Source: FEN-1297 sp046706945
GTDB taxonomy: Bacteria > Bacteroidota > Ignavibacteria > Ignavibacteriales > Ignavibacteriaceae
Length of the DNA: 37,029 nucleotides
Reading direction: 5' to 3'
Assembly: GCA_046706945.1 (NCBI GenBank)
Contig: JBJKOY010000508.1
Coordinates: forward strand, 1 to 37,029
Positions 23,724 through 32,985 of this stretch are shown one piece after another; positions within the stretch are counted from its first letter, which is position 1; each line of letters starts with the position of its first letter. The translations under genes were made by a program, and so were the position numbers. A model generated the notes under the pieces. It saw only the letters and a program-made list of their open reading frames with translations. It was not told the origin of the DNA and ran no database searches.

Positions 23724-24457
23724 TGGAAGAATGGTATAAGGATTGGTTTAATACTCGAGAATATTTGCATGTATACCGGCATAGAAACGAAGAAGATGCG
23801 AAAAAGCTTGTCGAGCTGATTTTAAATAATGTTTATTTGCCGGAAAATGCAAAAGTCTTGGATCTGGCCTGCGGAGCCGGGCGTCATTCTGTACTTTTTG
23901 CCGAAAAAGGCTGCAGAGTTACGGCGGTAGACTTAAGCGAAAATTTGATCTCGGTCGCAAAAAAATGCGCCGCGGCATCGGGCTTTAAAATTAATTTCGT
24001 TAAGTGCGACTTAAGAAACTTTTCCGTTTCCTCTAAGTTTGACCTTGTCGTTAATTTGTTCACGAGTTTCGGATACTTTGAAGATGACCTTGAAAATTTC
24101 AAGTTGTTTGAAGTATCTTTCGATCACTTGGAAAACGGCGGTTATTTTGTCCTGGATTATTTAAACAAATATTTTGTCGAAAAGAATTTAATCCCCGAAT
24201 CCGTGGACGAACTTGACGGTGAATTAATAGTTCAAAAAAGAAGTCTGAAAGGGAACCGTGTAATAAAAAACATTTCCCTATTCAATAACGGGATGGAAAA
24301 AAAGTATCGCGAATCCGTCAGGATGTACTGCAAAGATGAACTGATAAGGTCGGTGACTAATCGGGGATTTGAAATTAAAAATGTGTTCGGAGATTTCGAG
24401 GGCAATTGTTTTGATCCCGTAAAATCTTCCAGGATAATCATAATAGCTCGCAAATGA
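23723..24457 (+). CDS. Class I SAM-dependent methyltransferase
   Basis: 244 residues with the SAM-binding motif VLDLACGAGRHS (about residues 45-56), the acidic end of strand two in VTAVDLS, motif II KFDLVVNLFTSFGY, and the post-motif segment NGGYFVLDYLNKY. The substrate is unknown. The N-terminal EEWYKDWFNTREYLHVY resembles a group of small bacterial methyltransferases found next to recR or rRNA-related genes. It overlaps recR by one base and the following lipoprotein gene by four (ATGA), so it sits firmly within this operon. Confidence 0.88.
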   Translation: MEEWYKDWFNTREYLHVYRHRNEEDAKKLVELILNNVYLPENAKVLDLACGAGRHSVLFAEKGCRVTAVDLSENLISVAKKCAAASGFKINFVKCDLRNFSVSSKFDLVVNLFTSFGYFEDDLENFKLFEVSFDHLENGGYFVLDYLNKYFVEKNLIPESVDELDGELIVQKRSLKGNRVIKNISLFNNGMEKKYRESVRMYCKDELIRSVTNRGFEIKNVFGDFEGNCFDPVKSSRIIIIARK

Positions 24458-25023
24458 AGTTGATATCAATTATAATGTTGTCGCTTATTTTAAGCGGGTG
24501 CGATCTTTTCAGTACGAGACCTGCGGAATCTCCCAACCTTCCCAGGTCTAATTTTCAGCAGGCCGTTACGCCCCAGATTTTGATTGAAAATCTTGTCAAT
24601 TCTTTCAAAGACGAGAACGTAGAGGATTACCTAAGTTGTCTTTCCGATTCCTCTTTTACAAAGAAAAGATTTACATTCGTTCCGGCGAGCAGTTCTCTGG
24701 CGCAGTTTCCTTCCGGATGGAATATAAAGAGCGAAGAATTGTATTTCAACAACGTTATTGCAAAAGTTACCGGTAATTCGCCGATAACCTTGACATTATC
24801 CGACGAAAACTACAGCCCTCAGGGCGACAGCGTAATTTATACGGCATCTTATTCTTTGAACGTACCTACGTCGGATCCGAATCTTCCCCAGATATACGAA
24901 GGAAGCCTGAGATTTTATATAACAACCGACTCGAGGTCCCTTTACAGCGTAGATTATTGGCAGGATTATTCTCAAAACAACCAGCTGCCGACATGGAGCG
25001 AACTGAAATGGAGGAATTATTAA
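24454..25023 (+). CDS. Hypothetical lipoprotein (tandem pair, first)
   Basis: 189 residues beginning with a lipoprotein signal: hydrophobic LISIIMLSLILS and lipobox Cys at about residue 16 (LSGC). The mature region begins with a Pro/Ser-rich linker. It then has a helix-rich segment (PQILIENLVNSFKDENVEDYLSCL) and a set of beta-strands ending in YWQDYSQ. This resembles the general layout of NTF2/SnoaL-like domains, but I cannot assign a family. It overlaps the methyltransferase gene and is followed after four bases by a second lipoprotein of similar size and layout. Confidence 0.75.
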   Translation: MKLISIIMLSLILSGCDLFSTRPAESPNLPRSNFQQAVTPQILIENLVNSFKDENVEDYLSCLSDSSFTKKRFTFVPASSSLAQFPSGWNIKSEELYFNNVIAKVTGNSPITLTLSDENYSPQGDSVIYTASYSLNVPTSDPNLPQIYEGSLRFYITTDSRSLYSVDYWQDYSQNNQLPTWSELKWRNY

Positions 25024-25027
25024 AGCT

Positions 25028-25528
25028 TTGGCGGTAATATATTGCCTGTTAATTCTCCTGACTGCCGGATGTAAAAATCCTTTTGCCCCGAGCCTGGATT
25101 TTAGTTCGAATAATTCGTCGTCCACAATTACGGATCAAAAAACGATTCAAGGCGTTTTTCAAAACTTCCAGTACGCCTATACATTTAAAGACACAACCAT
25201 TTACGGAAAACTGATAAGCGGCGATTTTTTATTTACGTACATGGATTACAATAAAAATTATAATGTCTCCTGGGGAAGGGACGAGGAGATGAAAACTACT
25301 TACGGGCTTTTCCAAAATACCCAGCGGCTGGACCTGATTTGGAATAATATAGTGCTGTCTTCGGAAGATTCTTTAGCCGCCAATGTCATAAGAAGTTTTA
25401 ATCTTACAATTACATTTACCCCGACGGATGTAATAAGGATCGACGGAAGGGTGGATTTATCTTTAAGAAAGGATCAGAACACAGGTCAATGGGTCATAAC
25501 CCAATGGGTGGATGAATCCGACTTTTAA
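25028..25528 (+). CDS. Hypothetical lipoprotein (tandem pair, second)
   Basis: 166 residues, starting at TTG 25028 with a signal peptide and lipobox LTAGC (Cys15), a Ser/Asn-rich linker, then a helix containing VFQNFQYAYTFKD and beta-strands ending QWVITQWVDESDF. The layout parallels the preceding lipoprotein (cystatin/NTF2-like arrangement with a helical FxxAY segment followed by strands and a terminal W), so the two are probably diverged duplicates. Function unknown. There is no in-frame ATG before the signal peptide, which supports the TTG start. Confidence 0.72.
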   Translation: MAVIYCLLILLTAGCKNPFAPSLDFSSNNSSSTITDQKTIQGVFQNFQYAYTFKDTTIYGKLISGDFLFTYMDYNKNYNVSWGRDEEMKTTYGLFQNTQRLDLIWNNIVLSSEDSLAANVIRSFNLTITFTPTDVIRIDGRVDLSLRKDQNTGQWVITQWVDESDF

Positions 25529-25607
25529 TTATATATTTGTAGTTTTAAAAGCAATGATTAGATCCAGTTAGCTGGCAGTTTAATTTCAAATTATTACAAG
25601 GGGCTCG

Positions 25608-26471
25608 ATGGTCTTATTCTGGATAAAAGAATCCTTTAAATTGATCGGCAGAGCAAAATCTTCGTTCTTTTTGTCTCTGTTTTCCATGTGCATATCCGTT
25701 ATGCTTATAACCGCGTCCCTTTTATCCGTCGTATTGTCCCGCCATTTTCAAAATAACTTAAAGAAGAATTTCAGCATAAATATATTTTTAAAAGACGACG
25801 CAACCCAAAGCAGCACCTCTTCGCTTCGCGACTACCTTGATAAAAACAAATATACAAACACCGTCAAATATATAAGCAAAGAGGAAGCGGCGGATATTTT
25901 CGTTAAAGAAACTGGAGAGGATTTCAGAAAACTTTTGGATTATAATCCGATGCCCGCTTCTTACGTTGTGACTCTGAAGCCTGTTTACGTTAAAAAAGAT
26001 TCTCTGGATAAAATAATAAACTCATTCTCAGAGCAGCAGGGAGTTGATGACGTTGTTTTCCGCCAGGATTTTGTTTATAAGGTTTTGGATATTATAAGCA
26101 CAGTACAAAAATATATTTTTATTTTTACCGGGATACTGATTTTTATATCCGTATATATAGTATTCAGCACCGTAAAATTAATTACGAAATCAAAATATGA
26201 CGAGCTAGAGACCATGAAACTCGTAGGAGCCAAACTTTCTACGATCAAAATGCCGATTATATTAAATGCCGTATTTATCGGACTTGTAGCAGGAATAATT
26301 TCTGTTTCTTTGACGGCATTAAGCGCCTATTACCTGGGCAGAACGGAGTACCTGCAGAGAATAATTACCATGTACAACGGCTTGTTTGCGGTATTTATTT
26401 TTGCGGTCGGGCCATTAATAGGCTGGATGGTCAGCGTATTTTCTTTGAGAAAAATAACTCTTAAAATTTGA
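25608..26471 (+). CDS. ftsX: Cell division ABC-type permease FtsX
   Basis: 287 residues with the FtsX layout. A first transmembrane helix (about 20-45) is followed by a roughly 120-residue extracytoplasmic domain (NIFLKDDAT ... VKYISKEEAADIF) that regulates peptidoglycan hydrolases. The last three helices (about 165-190, 215-240, 255-280) carry the coupling segment YDELETMKLVGAK. The ATPase partner FtsE is not adjacent, as is common outside Proteobacteria. AAGGGG precedes the ATG. TATATTTG at 25532-25539 in the 79-base leader resembles a -7 box without a clear -33. Confidence 0.92.
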   Translation: MVLFWIKESFKLIGRAKSSFFLSLFSMCISVMLITASLLSVVLSRHFQNNLKKNFSINIFLKDDATQSSTSSLRDYLDKNKYTNTVKYISKEEAADIFVKETGEDFRKLLDYNPMPASYVVTLKPVYVKKDSLDKIINSFSEQQGVDDVVFRQDFVYKVLDIISTVQKYIFIFTGILIFISVYIVFSTVKLITKSKYDELETMKLVGAKLSTIKMPIILNAVFIGLVAGIISVSLTALSAYYLGRTEYLQRIITMYNGLFAVFIFAVGPLIGWMVSVFSLRKITLKI

Positions 26472-26564
26472 AGTGAACGGATTATTTTCTAATTTTTCTT
26501 TAATTAAGCAGCCGTTTCGGCGCTAATCAATAGGCGTTATATTCATATTACTTCGGTAAAGGGT

Positions 26565-28169
26565 TTGAACATAAGAAATTTATTTGTTGTTGTAATATTA
26601 ACTCTCTTGCTTGCCTGCAGGGCAATTGCCCAAATGTTTCCCGATTATAAGGAGAGAACGTTTATTAAACGCGGCGATTCCGTTTTTTCGGCAGGCAGCC
26701 GTTATACTTTGACGTCGGCTACCGAAGGCAGCGTTAATCCCGAAGAATACATGGTAGGTCCCGGAGACAGGCTTTTGATTTCCATAAACGGTCTTCAGGA
26801 AGTTAATTTAACTCTCGCAATAAACGAAGAAGGCATGCTTTTTATTCCTAAAGTCGGACTGATAGATCTCAGGAATTTAACGCTGGCGGAATCCAAAGAA
26901 AAGATAATTTCCGCGATAAACAAATACTATAAAAACGTAGATATATACATAGCTCTTGTCGGTATAAGGAATATAAAAGTCTCGCTGATAGGAGATGTAA
27001 TTAGTCCGTCGGCTTATATACTTCCGGGCAATGCAAGATTGGCCGACCTTATATTCACGTCAACCGGCTTGGATTCAACTTCCAGCTACCGCGACATTAA
27101 GATTGAACGGAAGAACGGGATATCCAAAGCGTATGATTTCCTGTCCTACTTGAGATACGGAGACAGGGCAGATAACCCGATGCTCCGTGAGGGCGATATT
27201 GTTCTTGTAGATAAAGTAGACAAGGTAGTTGCGGTTCGCGGGGAAGTTAAGTATCCCGGCGTTTACGAATTTATCGAAGGCGAAACCGTTGCCCACCTGA
27301 TTAAGATTGCGGGAGGCTTCACCAGCAAAGCAAGGAAAGACACCATCGAAGTAGTGAAATTTAACGAATCCGGGATAGATCAGCACAGTGATTATTTTTC
27401 GTATGAAGACCTGGTTAAAAACAAGATTTTGCTGGGCAACCGGGATGTGGTGCTTGTCCGCCGGATTCCGGAGTATTATATAGACAGGTTTGTTAAGATA
27501 AACGGATGGGTAAAATTTCCTGGATATTATAAAATCATTGAAAACAAAACCACCCTTTTCGACGTTATCAAGGAAGCAGGAGGATTTCTTAAAAATGCAT
27601 CTTTGTCCGATGCAAGTCTGAACAGAACCCAGGGGACGGTTGAAAAGGATCCCGAATACGAACGTTTGAAAACCATGCAGCCCAGCGAAATGTCGGACGA
27701 TGAATACGCTTATTTCAAAGCCAAATCCAGGCAGCAGAAAGGAAAAGTTGTCGTGGATTTTTATAAGCTGTTTAAGCTGCACGACATGTCTGAAAATGTA
27801 GTTTTGAAAAAGGGCGATTCCGTTTTTGTTCCGGAAGCTAGAAATTATATTATAATGCTGGGCCAGGTAGTTAATCCCGGAAATATAATATATAAGAAAG
27901 ATTTATCGGTAGCGGACTACATAAAAATAGCGGGCGGATTCGGCTGGCGCGCCGAAACCGGGGACGTGCGGGTAATAAGAGCAAGCACCGGCGAATGGGT
28001 TGATGCGGACAAGGTGGATACTCTGCATCCGGGCGATACTATTTGGGTGCCCGAGAAACCCGCTCCGGCAAAATTCTGGAGTGTTTTTACTACGGCTTTG
28101 CAGATTGTGGGACAGGTGGCGGCAGTTATTGCTGCTACGGTTGCAATAATTGTAGCATCGAGGAAATAA
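26565..28169 (+). CDS. SLBB-domain polysaccharide export protein (Wza-like)
   Basis: 534 residues. A signal peptide (1-22, ending AIAQ) precedes a Poly_export domain (about 52-135, starting EYMVGPGDRLLISING). Four SLBB domains follow, each starting with a VxxxGxVxxPGxY-type strand (LIGDVISPSAY, VRGEVKYPGVY, INGWVKFPGYY, LGQVVNPGN), and a C-terminal hydrophobic helix covers about 508-531. It would form the outer-membrane exit channel for the polysaccharide made downstream. The start is TTG at 26565, since the next Met lies after the signal peptide. It probably heads the operon: the 93 bases upstream, after ftsX, hold a small GC hairpin at 26507-26524 but no obvious promoter. Confidence 0.9.
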   Translation: MNIRNLFVVVILTLLLACRAIAQMFPDYKERTFIKRGDSVFSAGSRYTLTSATEGSVNPEEYMVGPGDRLLISINGLQEVNLTLAINEEGMLFIPKVGLIDLRNLTLAESKEKIISAINKYYKNVDIYIALVGIRNIKVSLIGDVISPSAYILPGNARLADLIFTSTGLDSTSSYRDIKIERKNGISKAYDFLSYLRYGDRADNPMLREGDIVLVDKVDKVVAVRGEVKYPGVYEFIEGETVAHLIKIAGGFTSKARKDTIEVVKFNESGIDQHSDYFSYEDLVKNKILLGNRDVVLVRRIPEYYIDRFVKINGWVKFPGYYKIIENKTTLFDVIKEAGGFLKNASLSDASLNRTQGTVEKDPEYERLKTMQPSEMSDDEYAYFKAKSRQQKGKVVVDFYKLFKLHDMSENVVLKKGDSVFVPEARNYIIMLGQVVNPGNIIYKKDLSVADYIKIAGGFGWRAETGDVRVIRASTGEWVDADKVDTLHPGDTIWVPEKPAPAKFWSVFTTALQIVGQVAAVIAATVAIIVASRK

Positions 28170-28170
28170 A

Positions 28171-29319
28171 TTGACTTACCACGAGATTTTCAACATATTA
28201 ATTTTTAACCGGAAGAAAATACTGTCGGTTACTTTTTTGTCGATGGTATTAATTTTATTGATATTGCTTTTTGTCTATCCCGTTACCTACAGGTCGGTCG
28301 TAACGGTGCTGCCCCCGGAAAACGATAACCGTATCGGCGGCATAGAAAGTATTTTAGGCGGCCAGGACTTTTCAAACCTTCTGATGGGAAATAATGAAAA
28401 TGCGAATCCGCAGCTTTTTGCGGAGATATTAAAAAGCCGTTCGGCTGCCCTTGAAATCGTCGGGAAATATGATCTGGTTAAATATTACGGTGTAGATAAT
28501 TCTTTTGAAGCCGCCAGGAAACTTGATGAAAATCTCAATGTTGAAATTTCGAAAGAAAGAATTACGTCTGTCAGCGTAAATGTCAGCACTCCCTGGTTCC
28601 CTGTGTTTTTTACGGGAAAAGATTCTCTGAAAAGATTTGCCGCCGATCTATCGAACAGTTTTGTCTCAGCGCTGGATAAGATTAACCGGGATAAATTAAG
28701 TTCCAAAGCGAAGCGGTCGAGGATATTTCTGGAGTCGCAGATAAAAATTACCAGGTCCAATCTTGATTCCGTGGAAAACCAGTTATCTGCGTTTCAGGAA
28801 AAGAATAAAACGGTTTCCTTACCGGAACAGTTAAAAGCCGCGATCGGCCAGGCGGCGGACATAAAATCCGAAATAATGAAGACCGAGGTTGAAATAGGAT
28901 TGATGGAAAATAATCTTACTCCGGACAATAAGGGACTTTTGGCATTGAAAGATAAACTCTCCGAGTTAAAAGATCAGTACGATAAGATGGAATCCGGGAA
29001 CGAAGATTATTTGATGGCTTTTAAGGACGTGCCTGAAGTCGGGAAAAAATTAGCCAACTTGTTGAGGGACGAAAAAATACAAAACGAAGTATACCTTATG
29101 CTTCAGCAGCAGTATTACCAGGAAAAGATTCGTGAGAACAGGGATGTCCCGACAGTACAAGTACTGGACCCGGCAGTACCGCCCTTAAAATCGGCTTCTC
29201 CGAGAGTGTTTTTGGCAACGGTAAGCGGCGGAATCCTCGTCTTTCTTTTGATCTCGTTGGAAGTTATTTATAAAAACAAAAAAACTTTTTTATATACCAA
29301 AAACGAAAAAGGAGATTAG
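28171..29319 (+). CDS. Wzz/GumC-type polysaccharide co-polymerase (no kinase domain)
   Basis: 382 residues. Transmembrane helices near 18-37 and 350-370 bracket a periplasmic region with a Wzz N-terminal segment (VVTVLPPEND) and long coiled-coil helices (about 185-310, e.g. LDSVENQLSAFQEKNK). The SPRVFL segment just before the second helix matches the Pro-rich signature of this family. Such proteins set chain length and link the polymerase to the export channel. The tyrosine kinase domain of Wzc-type proteins is absent and no kinase or phosphatase is visible in the window. The start is TTG at 28171, one base after the exporter's stop. Confidence 0.88.
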   Translation: MTYHEIFNILIFNRKKILSVTFLSMVLILLILLFVYPVTYRSVVTVLPPENDNRIGGIESILGGQDFSNLLMGNNENANPQLFAEILKSRSAALEIVGKYDLVKYYGVDNSFEAARKLDENLNVEISKERITSVSVNVSTPWFPVFFTGKDSLKRFAADLSNSFVSALDKINRDKLSSKAKRSRIFLESQIKITRSNLDSVENQLSAFQEKNKTVSLPEQLKAAIGQAADIKSEIMKTEVEIGLMENNLTPDNKGLLALKDKLSELKDQYDKMESGNEDYLMAFKDVPEVGKKLANLLRDEKIQNEVYLMLQQQYYQEKIRENRDVPTVQVLDPAVPPLKSASPRVFLATVSGGILVFLLISLEVIYKNKKTFLYTKNEKGD

Positions 29320-29321
29320 AA

Positions 29322-30269
29322 GTGTATAAACCGACGGCAGTAGTAACAGGCGGAGCGGGCTTTCTCGGATCGCATTTGTGCGACAGATTGATCAATGAAA
29401 AATTCAAGGTAATATGCGTTGATAATTTAATAACCGGAAATATTAATAACATCGCCCACCTCGCGGGGAACGAAGATTTTTCCTTCGTCAAGCACGATAT
29501 CACCAATTATATATTTTTGCCGGGACGGGTAGATTACATTTTGCATTTTGCGTCTCCCGCCAGTCCGATCGATTATCTTAAACTTCCTATCCAGACTCTA
29601 AAAGTGGGCTCTCTGGGGACACATAAAGTACTCGGACTTGCAAAAGAAAAAAAAACAAGAGTCCTGCTGGCGTCGACTTCCGAGGTATACGGCGACCCGG
29701 TAGTTCATCCCCAAACCGAAAACTACTGGGGGAATGTCAATCCTATCGGACCGAGGGGAGTCTACGACGAAGCCAAACGGTTTGCAGAAGCTATGACGAT
29801 GGCTTATCACAGGTTTCACGGAGTGGATACGAGAATTGTCAGAATCTTTAACACTTACGGACCCAGAATGCGGCTTAACGACGGCAGGGTTCTTCCTGCA
29901 TTTATCGGGCAGGCGCTGCAGGGCGAAGACCTTACCGTATTCGGAGACGGCACACAGACCAGAAGCTTTTGTTACGTATCTGATCTTGTCGATGGGATTT
30001 TCATGTTGTTGATGTCTTCCGAAACCGACCCGGTTAATATCGGGAACCCGGATGAAATCACCATACAGGAATTTGCCGAAGAAATTATAAAGTTGACCGG
30101 GTCTAAAAGCAAAATCATATTCAAAGAGCTTCCGGAAGACGACCCTAAAATCCGACAGCCGAATATCGAAAAGGCAAAAAAAATATTGGGATGGGAACCA
30201 AAAGTAAAAAGGTCGGAAGGCCTGAAAATAACGCTTGAATACTTTAAGCAAGTAATAAATCCGATATAA
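29322..30269 (+). CDS. UDP-glucuronate decarboxylase (UDP-xylose synthase) family
   Basis: Extended short-chain dehydrogenase of 315 residues, predicted to convert UDP-glucuronate to UDP-xylose. NAD-binding TGGAGFLGSHL is at 9-19. The active-site STSEVYGDP holds the UXS-type Glu121, and GPRGVYDEAKR holds Tyr148 and Lys152. RIFNTYGPRM and FGDGTQTRSFCYVSD are also typical of the UXS subgroup. A 4-epimerase or another decarboxylase-epimerase product cannot be ruled out from sequence. The start is GTG 29322, with GGAG seven bases upstream. It provides the nucleotide-sugar context for the uronate-directed epimerase downstream. Confidence 0.88.
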   Translation: MYKPTAVVTGGAGFLGSHLCDRLINEKFKVICVDNLITGNINNIAHLAGNEDFSFVKHDITNYIFLPGRVDYILHFASPASPIDYLKLPIQTLKVGSLGTHKVLGLAKEKKTRVLLASTSEVYGDPVVHPQTENYWGNVNPIGPRGVYDEAKRFAEAMTMAYHRFHGVDTRIVRIFNTYGPRMRLNDGRVLPAFIGQALQGEDLTVFGDGTQTRSFCYVSDLVDGIFMLLMSSETDPVNIGNPDEITIQEFAEEIIKLTGSKSKIIFKELPEDDPKIRQPNIEKAKKILGWEPKVKRSEGLKITLEYFKQVINPI

Positions 30270-30272
30270 ATA

Positions 30273-31808
30273 ATGAAGAAATTTTCGTCCACCGTCGCGG
30301 GGGCTTCATTAATTATTATATTCTTCGGACTGATCTCAAAAGGGTTGGGGTTTGTCCGCGAGATTGTATTTGCCGGTTCATTCGGGTTGTCGAAAGACTT
30401 CGATATATATCTCGCGGGGAGCGTACTTCCTTTGGTGATAAACACGGGGGTAATTTATCTCGGGCAGAATTTCTTTATACCTTCCTACAACAAATTAAAA
30501 TCGGAAGGAGGGGATACCGGATTATTTTTCAACTCGTTTCTATGGATCTTCGCGTCCGGGGGTATCTTGCTGACCTTCCTGCTTTTTATTTTTTCCAACA
30601 ATATAATCGGCCTTTATTTGGTTAATACTTCGCCTCATATAAGATCGGTTGCCTCGGACATATTCAGGATATTCGTCTTTACCGTTCCCTTTAACGCGGC
30701 GATATCAATTATTATTGCTTTCCTTCAGGCGGAATTCGAATTTAAAGCGCCAGCCGTATCGCAGCTTTGGGTAAATTTCGCGGTAATTATATTAACTTTA
30801 TTTTTTTCGGGAAGAATGAACGTGTATGTAATCCCTGTCGGTTTTGTTGCCGGCATGATTATACAACTTTTCTATCTTGTTCCCAAAGTAAAAAAGTTTG
30901 CTAAATATCGAGTCCCGAAATTTTCGGGCATCAATCGGTTGATATCCGTAACGTTCTCGGCGCTCGCAGTTACCGTATTCATTGAAATAATCAGTCAGTT
31001 TTATTTGATAGCCGACCGCTTCTTTATAAAAGCCGTGAATACCGGGGGGATAGCGGCATTAAATTATGCTCAAATTCTCTATATGCTCCCCGTATCGGTT
31101 TTTTCTATTGCGCTTTCAACAGCAATTTTCCCCGGGCTTGCGCAGAAGTACCACTCCGATAATTTTGCCGATCTTAATAAAGATCTGGTTACCGGGATGA
31201 ACATCAATGTTTTTATATCGCTTCCGCTCTCCGTCCTGTTTATATTTTTCGGATCCTACATAATATCGCTGTTTTATCAGAACGGCAATTTTAATTTTAA
31301 GGATACGATGACGACTTTTGAAGTTCTGAGACTATTTAGCCTGAGCCTGGTCTTTTATTCTTTATATTCGATTTTGAATAAACTTATATACGGAATAGGA
31401 GCGCTAAAATTTTTATTTGTTGTTACTATTATCGGCATAAGCCTAAAATTCATTTTGAACTTTATCCTCGTAGGACATTATAAACAAAACGGTCTTGCTT
31501 TAAGTACCTCGCTGACATACTTGTACTTCTTTATAAGCAGTATCATTTACGTCAGCTTAAAATTAAAAAACTTTCCTCTCGGAAAGTTTCTGTCGGACAC
31601 GGCGGTATCGCTGCTGAATTGTCTGGCGGCTTTTATTTTCATAAAAATTTTGCGGGACAGCGTCGGCGGAATTAGCCAAGCGGGTTCGGTTATTTTTATG
31701 CTGATTTTTATTGCGGTTTATTTGTTAAACGCCGTAATGCTTCATCAAACGCCGGTGGTAATTTTAAAAACGGCGTATTTAAACTTTACCGGCGCTTCCT
31801 ATAAATAA
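30273..31808 (+). CDS. MOP-superfamily flippase (MurJ/Wzx-like)
   Basis: 511 residues with about fourteen hydrophobic helices. The first segment, GLGFVREIVFAGSFGLSKDFD, is the MurJ/MviN signature (KGLGFVR followed by the FG...D pattern). Given its place between sugar-nucleotide and glycosyltransferase genes, its likely substrate is the lipid-linked repeat unit rather than lipid II, that is, a Wzx role. An essential MurJ should exist elsewhere. It is three bases after the decarboxylase gene. Confidence 0.85.
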   Translation: MKKFSSTVAGASLIIIFFGLISKGLGFVREIVFAGSFGLSKDFDIYLAGSVLPLVINTGVIYLGQNFFIPSYNKLKSEGGDTGLFFNSFLWIFASGGILLTFLLFIFSNNIIGLYLVNTSPHIRSVASDIFRIFVFTVPFNAAISIIIAFLQAEFEFKAPAVSQLWVNFAVIILTLFFSGRMNVYVIPVGFVAGMIIQLFYLVPKVKKFAKYRVPKFSGINRLISVTFSALAVTVFIEIISQFYLIADRFFIKAVNTGGIAALNYAQILYMLPVSVFSIALSTAIFPGLAQKYHSDNFADLNKDLVTGMNINVFISLPLSVLFIFFGSYIISLFYQNGNFNFKDTMTTFEVLRLFSLSLVFYSLYSILNKLIYGIGALKFLFVVTIIGISLKFILNFILVGHYKQNGLALSTSLTYLYFFISSIIYVSLKLKNFPLGKFLSDTAVSLLNCLAAFIFIKILRDSVGGISQAGSVIFMLIFIAVYLLNAVMLHQTPVVILKTAYLNFTGASYK

Positions 31809-31831
31809 TTTTTCGATTATTAAAAGCGGGT

Positions 31832-32962
31832 ATGCAATTGAAAAAGAAAAATAACAATCGAATACTTTTCCTTTCCGATCCCAATTCTCCCCACACCCAT
31901 AAATGGGTAAAAAGTCTTTCGCAAAAAGGCTTCGAAATATTTTTATTCGGATTGACCCCGTATCAAAGTAATCTTTATTCTGACCTAGAGAACGTCACGG
32001 TTTACTCAGCAAATATGAAGTTGTCGAATACCCAGGTGGCGGGGACGAGATTAACGAAATTAAAATATTTGGGAGCGCTGCCGAAATTAAAAAAAATCGT
32101 ATCTGAATACAAACCCGCAATACTGCATGCGCATTATGCGACAAGCTACGGCTTGCTGGGCGCACTGAGCGGTTTCCATCCTTTGATAACTTCACTGTGG
32201 GGAAGCGATGTTTACGACTTTCCCGGAAAATCTTTTTTATATCAAAATATATTTCAGTTTGTCCTCAATCGCACCGATTCCCTGTTGTCGACAAGCGGTT
32301 CAATGGCCCGCGAAGCCGCAAAATATTATAAGAAGGAAATAACCGTAACTCCTTTCGGCGTTGATACCGATCTGTTTAAATATTCCGGTGCCGGGAAGCC
32401 GTTGGATCACGGCGAATTCGTTCTGGGGGTGGCAAAAAACCTGGAAGATATCTACGGGATAGACGTCTTAATGAAGGCATTCGCTCTTTTAAAACAAAAT
32501 AACCCGGGTAAAAAATTAAAATTAATGATTATAGGAACAGGGACCAGGGAACTGCATTTGAAGCAGCTGGCGAGGGAACTTTCCGTCGAAAATGAAACTG
32601 TGTTTACGGGAAGGATCAGGAATGAAAAACTGCCTTCATATTACTCCGCAATGGATGCGGCGGTATTCCTTTCACACGCCGAGAGCTTCGGTGTTTCGGC
32701 GCTCGAAGCAATGGCATGCGAACGGCCGGTTATCGCAACGCGCGTGGACGGTTTTAATGAAATTATAAAAAATAAAGTAAACGGTATACTCGTAGATCCT
32801 GGGGATGAAGTTGCCGTTGCCGGCGCGCTTCAGGAAATAATGTCCGATGCGGAATTATCCAGGAAGATGGGAATGAAAGGCAGGAAATTTGTAGCTGAAA
32901 AATACAGTCTTGAAGATTCCGTAAAAAAAATGTTGGCGGTTTATGGAAGATATTTATCCTAA
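31832..32962 (+). CDS. Glycosyltransferase family 4
   Basis: 376-residue GT-B fold retaining glycosyltransferase. The N-terminal half has FLSDPNSPHTHKWVKSL and HAHYATSYGLLGAL. The nucleotide-binding C-terminal half has VLGVAKNLEDIYGIDVL, VFTGRI and the E-x7-E motif ESFGVSALE (Glu284, Glu292), then VNGILVDPGD. The donor and acceptor sugars cannot be told from sequence. It is cytoplasmic and presumably adds one sugar to the lipid-linked repeat unit. Confidence 0.9.
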   Translation: MQLKKKNNNRILFLSDPNSPHTHKWVKSLSQKGFEIFLFGLTPYQSNLYSDLENVTVYSANMKLSNTQVAGTRLTKLKYLGALPKLKKIVSEYKPAILHAHYATSYGLLGALSGFHPLITSLWGSDVYDFPGKSFLYQNIFQFVLNRTDSLLSTSGSMAREAAKYYKKEITVTPFGVDTDLFKYSGAGKPLDHGEFVLGVAKNLEDIYGIDVLMKAFALLKQNNPGKKLKLMIIGTGTRELHLKQLARELSVENETVFTGRIRNEKLPSYYSAMDAAVFLSHAESFGVSALEAMACERPVIATRVDGFNEIIKNKVNGILVDPGDEVAVAGALQEIMSDAELSRKMGMKGRKFVAEKYSLEDSVKKMLAVYGRYLS

Positions 32963-32985
32963 AGTTTATTATCTTATTTTTTAAT

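Noticed and set aside
26507..26524. Small GC hairpin (AGCAGCCG TTT CGGCGCT) after ftsX as a terminator
   Set aside because: The stem is short with a bulge and no T-run follows, so it is mentioned but not called.
27075..27782. 235-residue minus-strand frame inside the SLBB exporter
   Set aside because: Antisense shadow of a well-supported gene, with no recognisable domain or ribosome-binding site.
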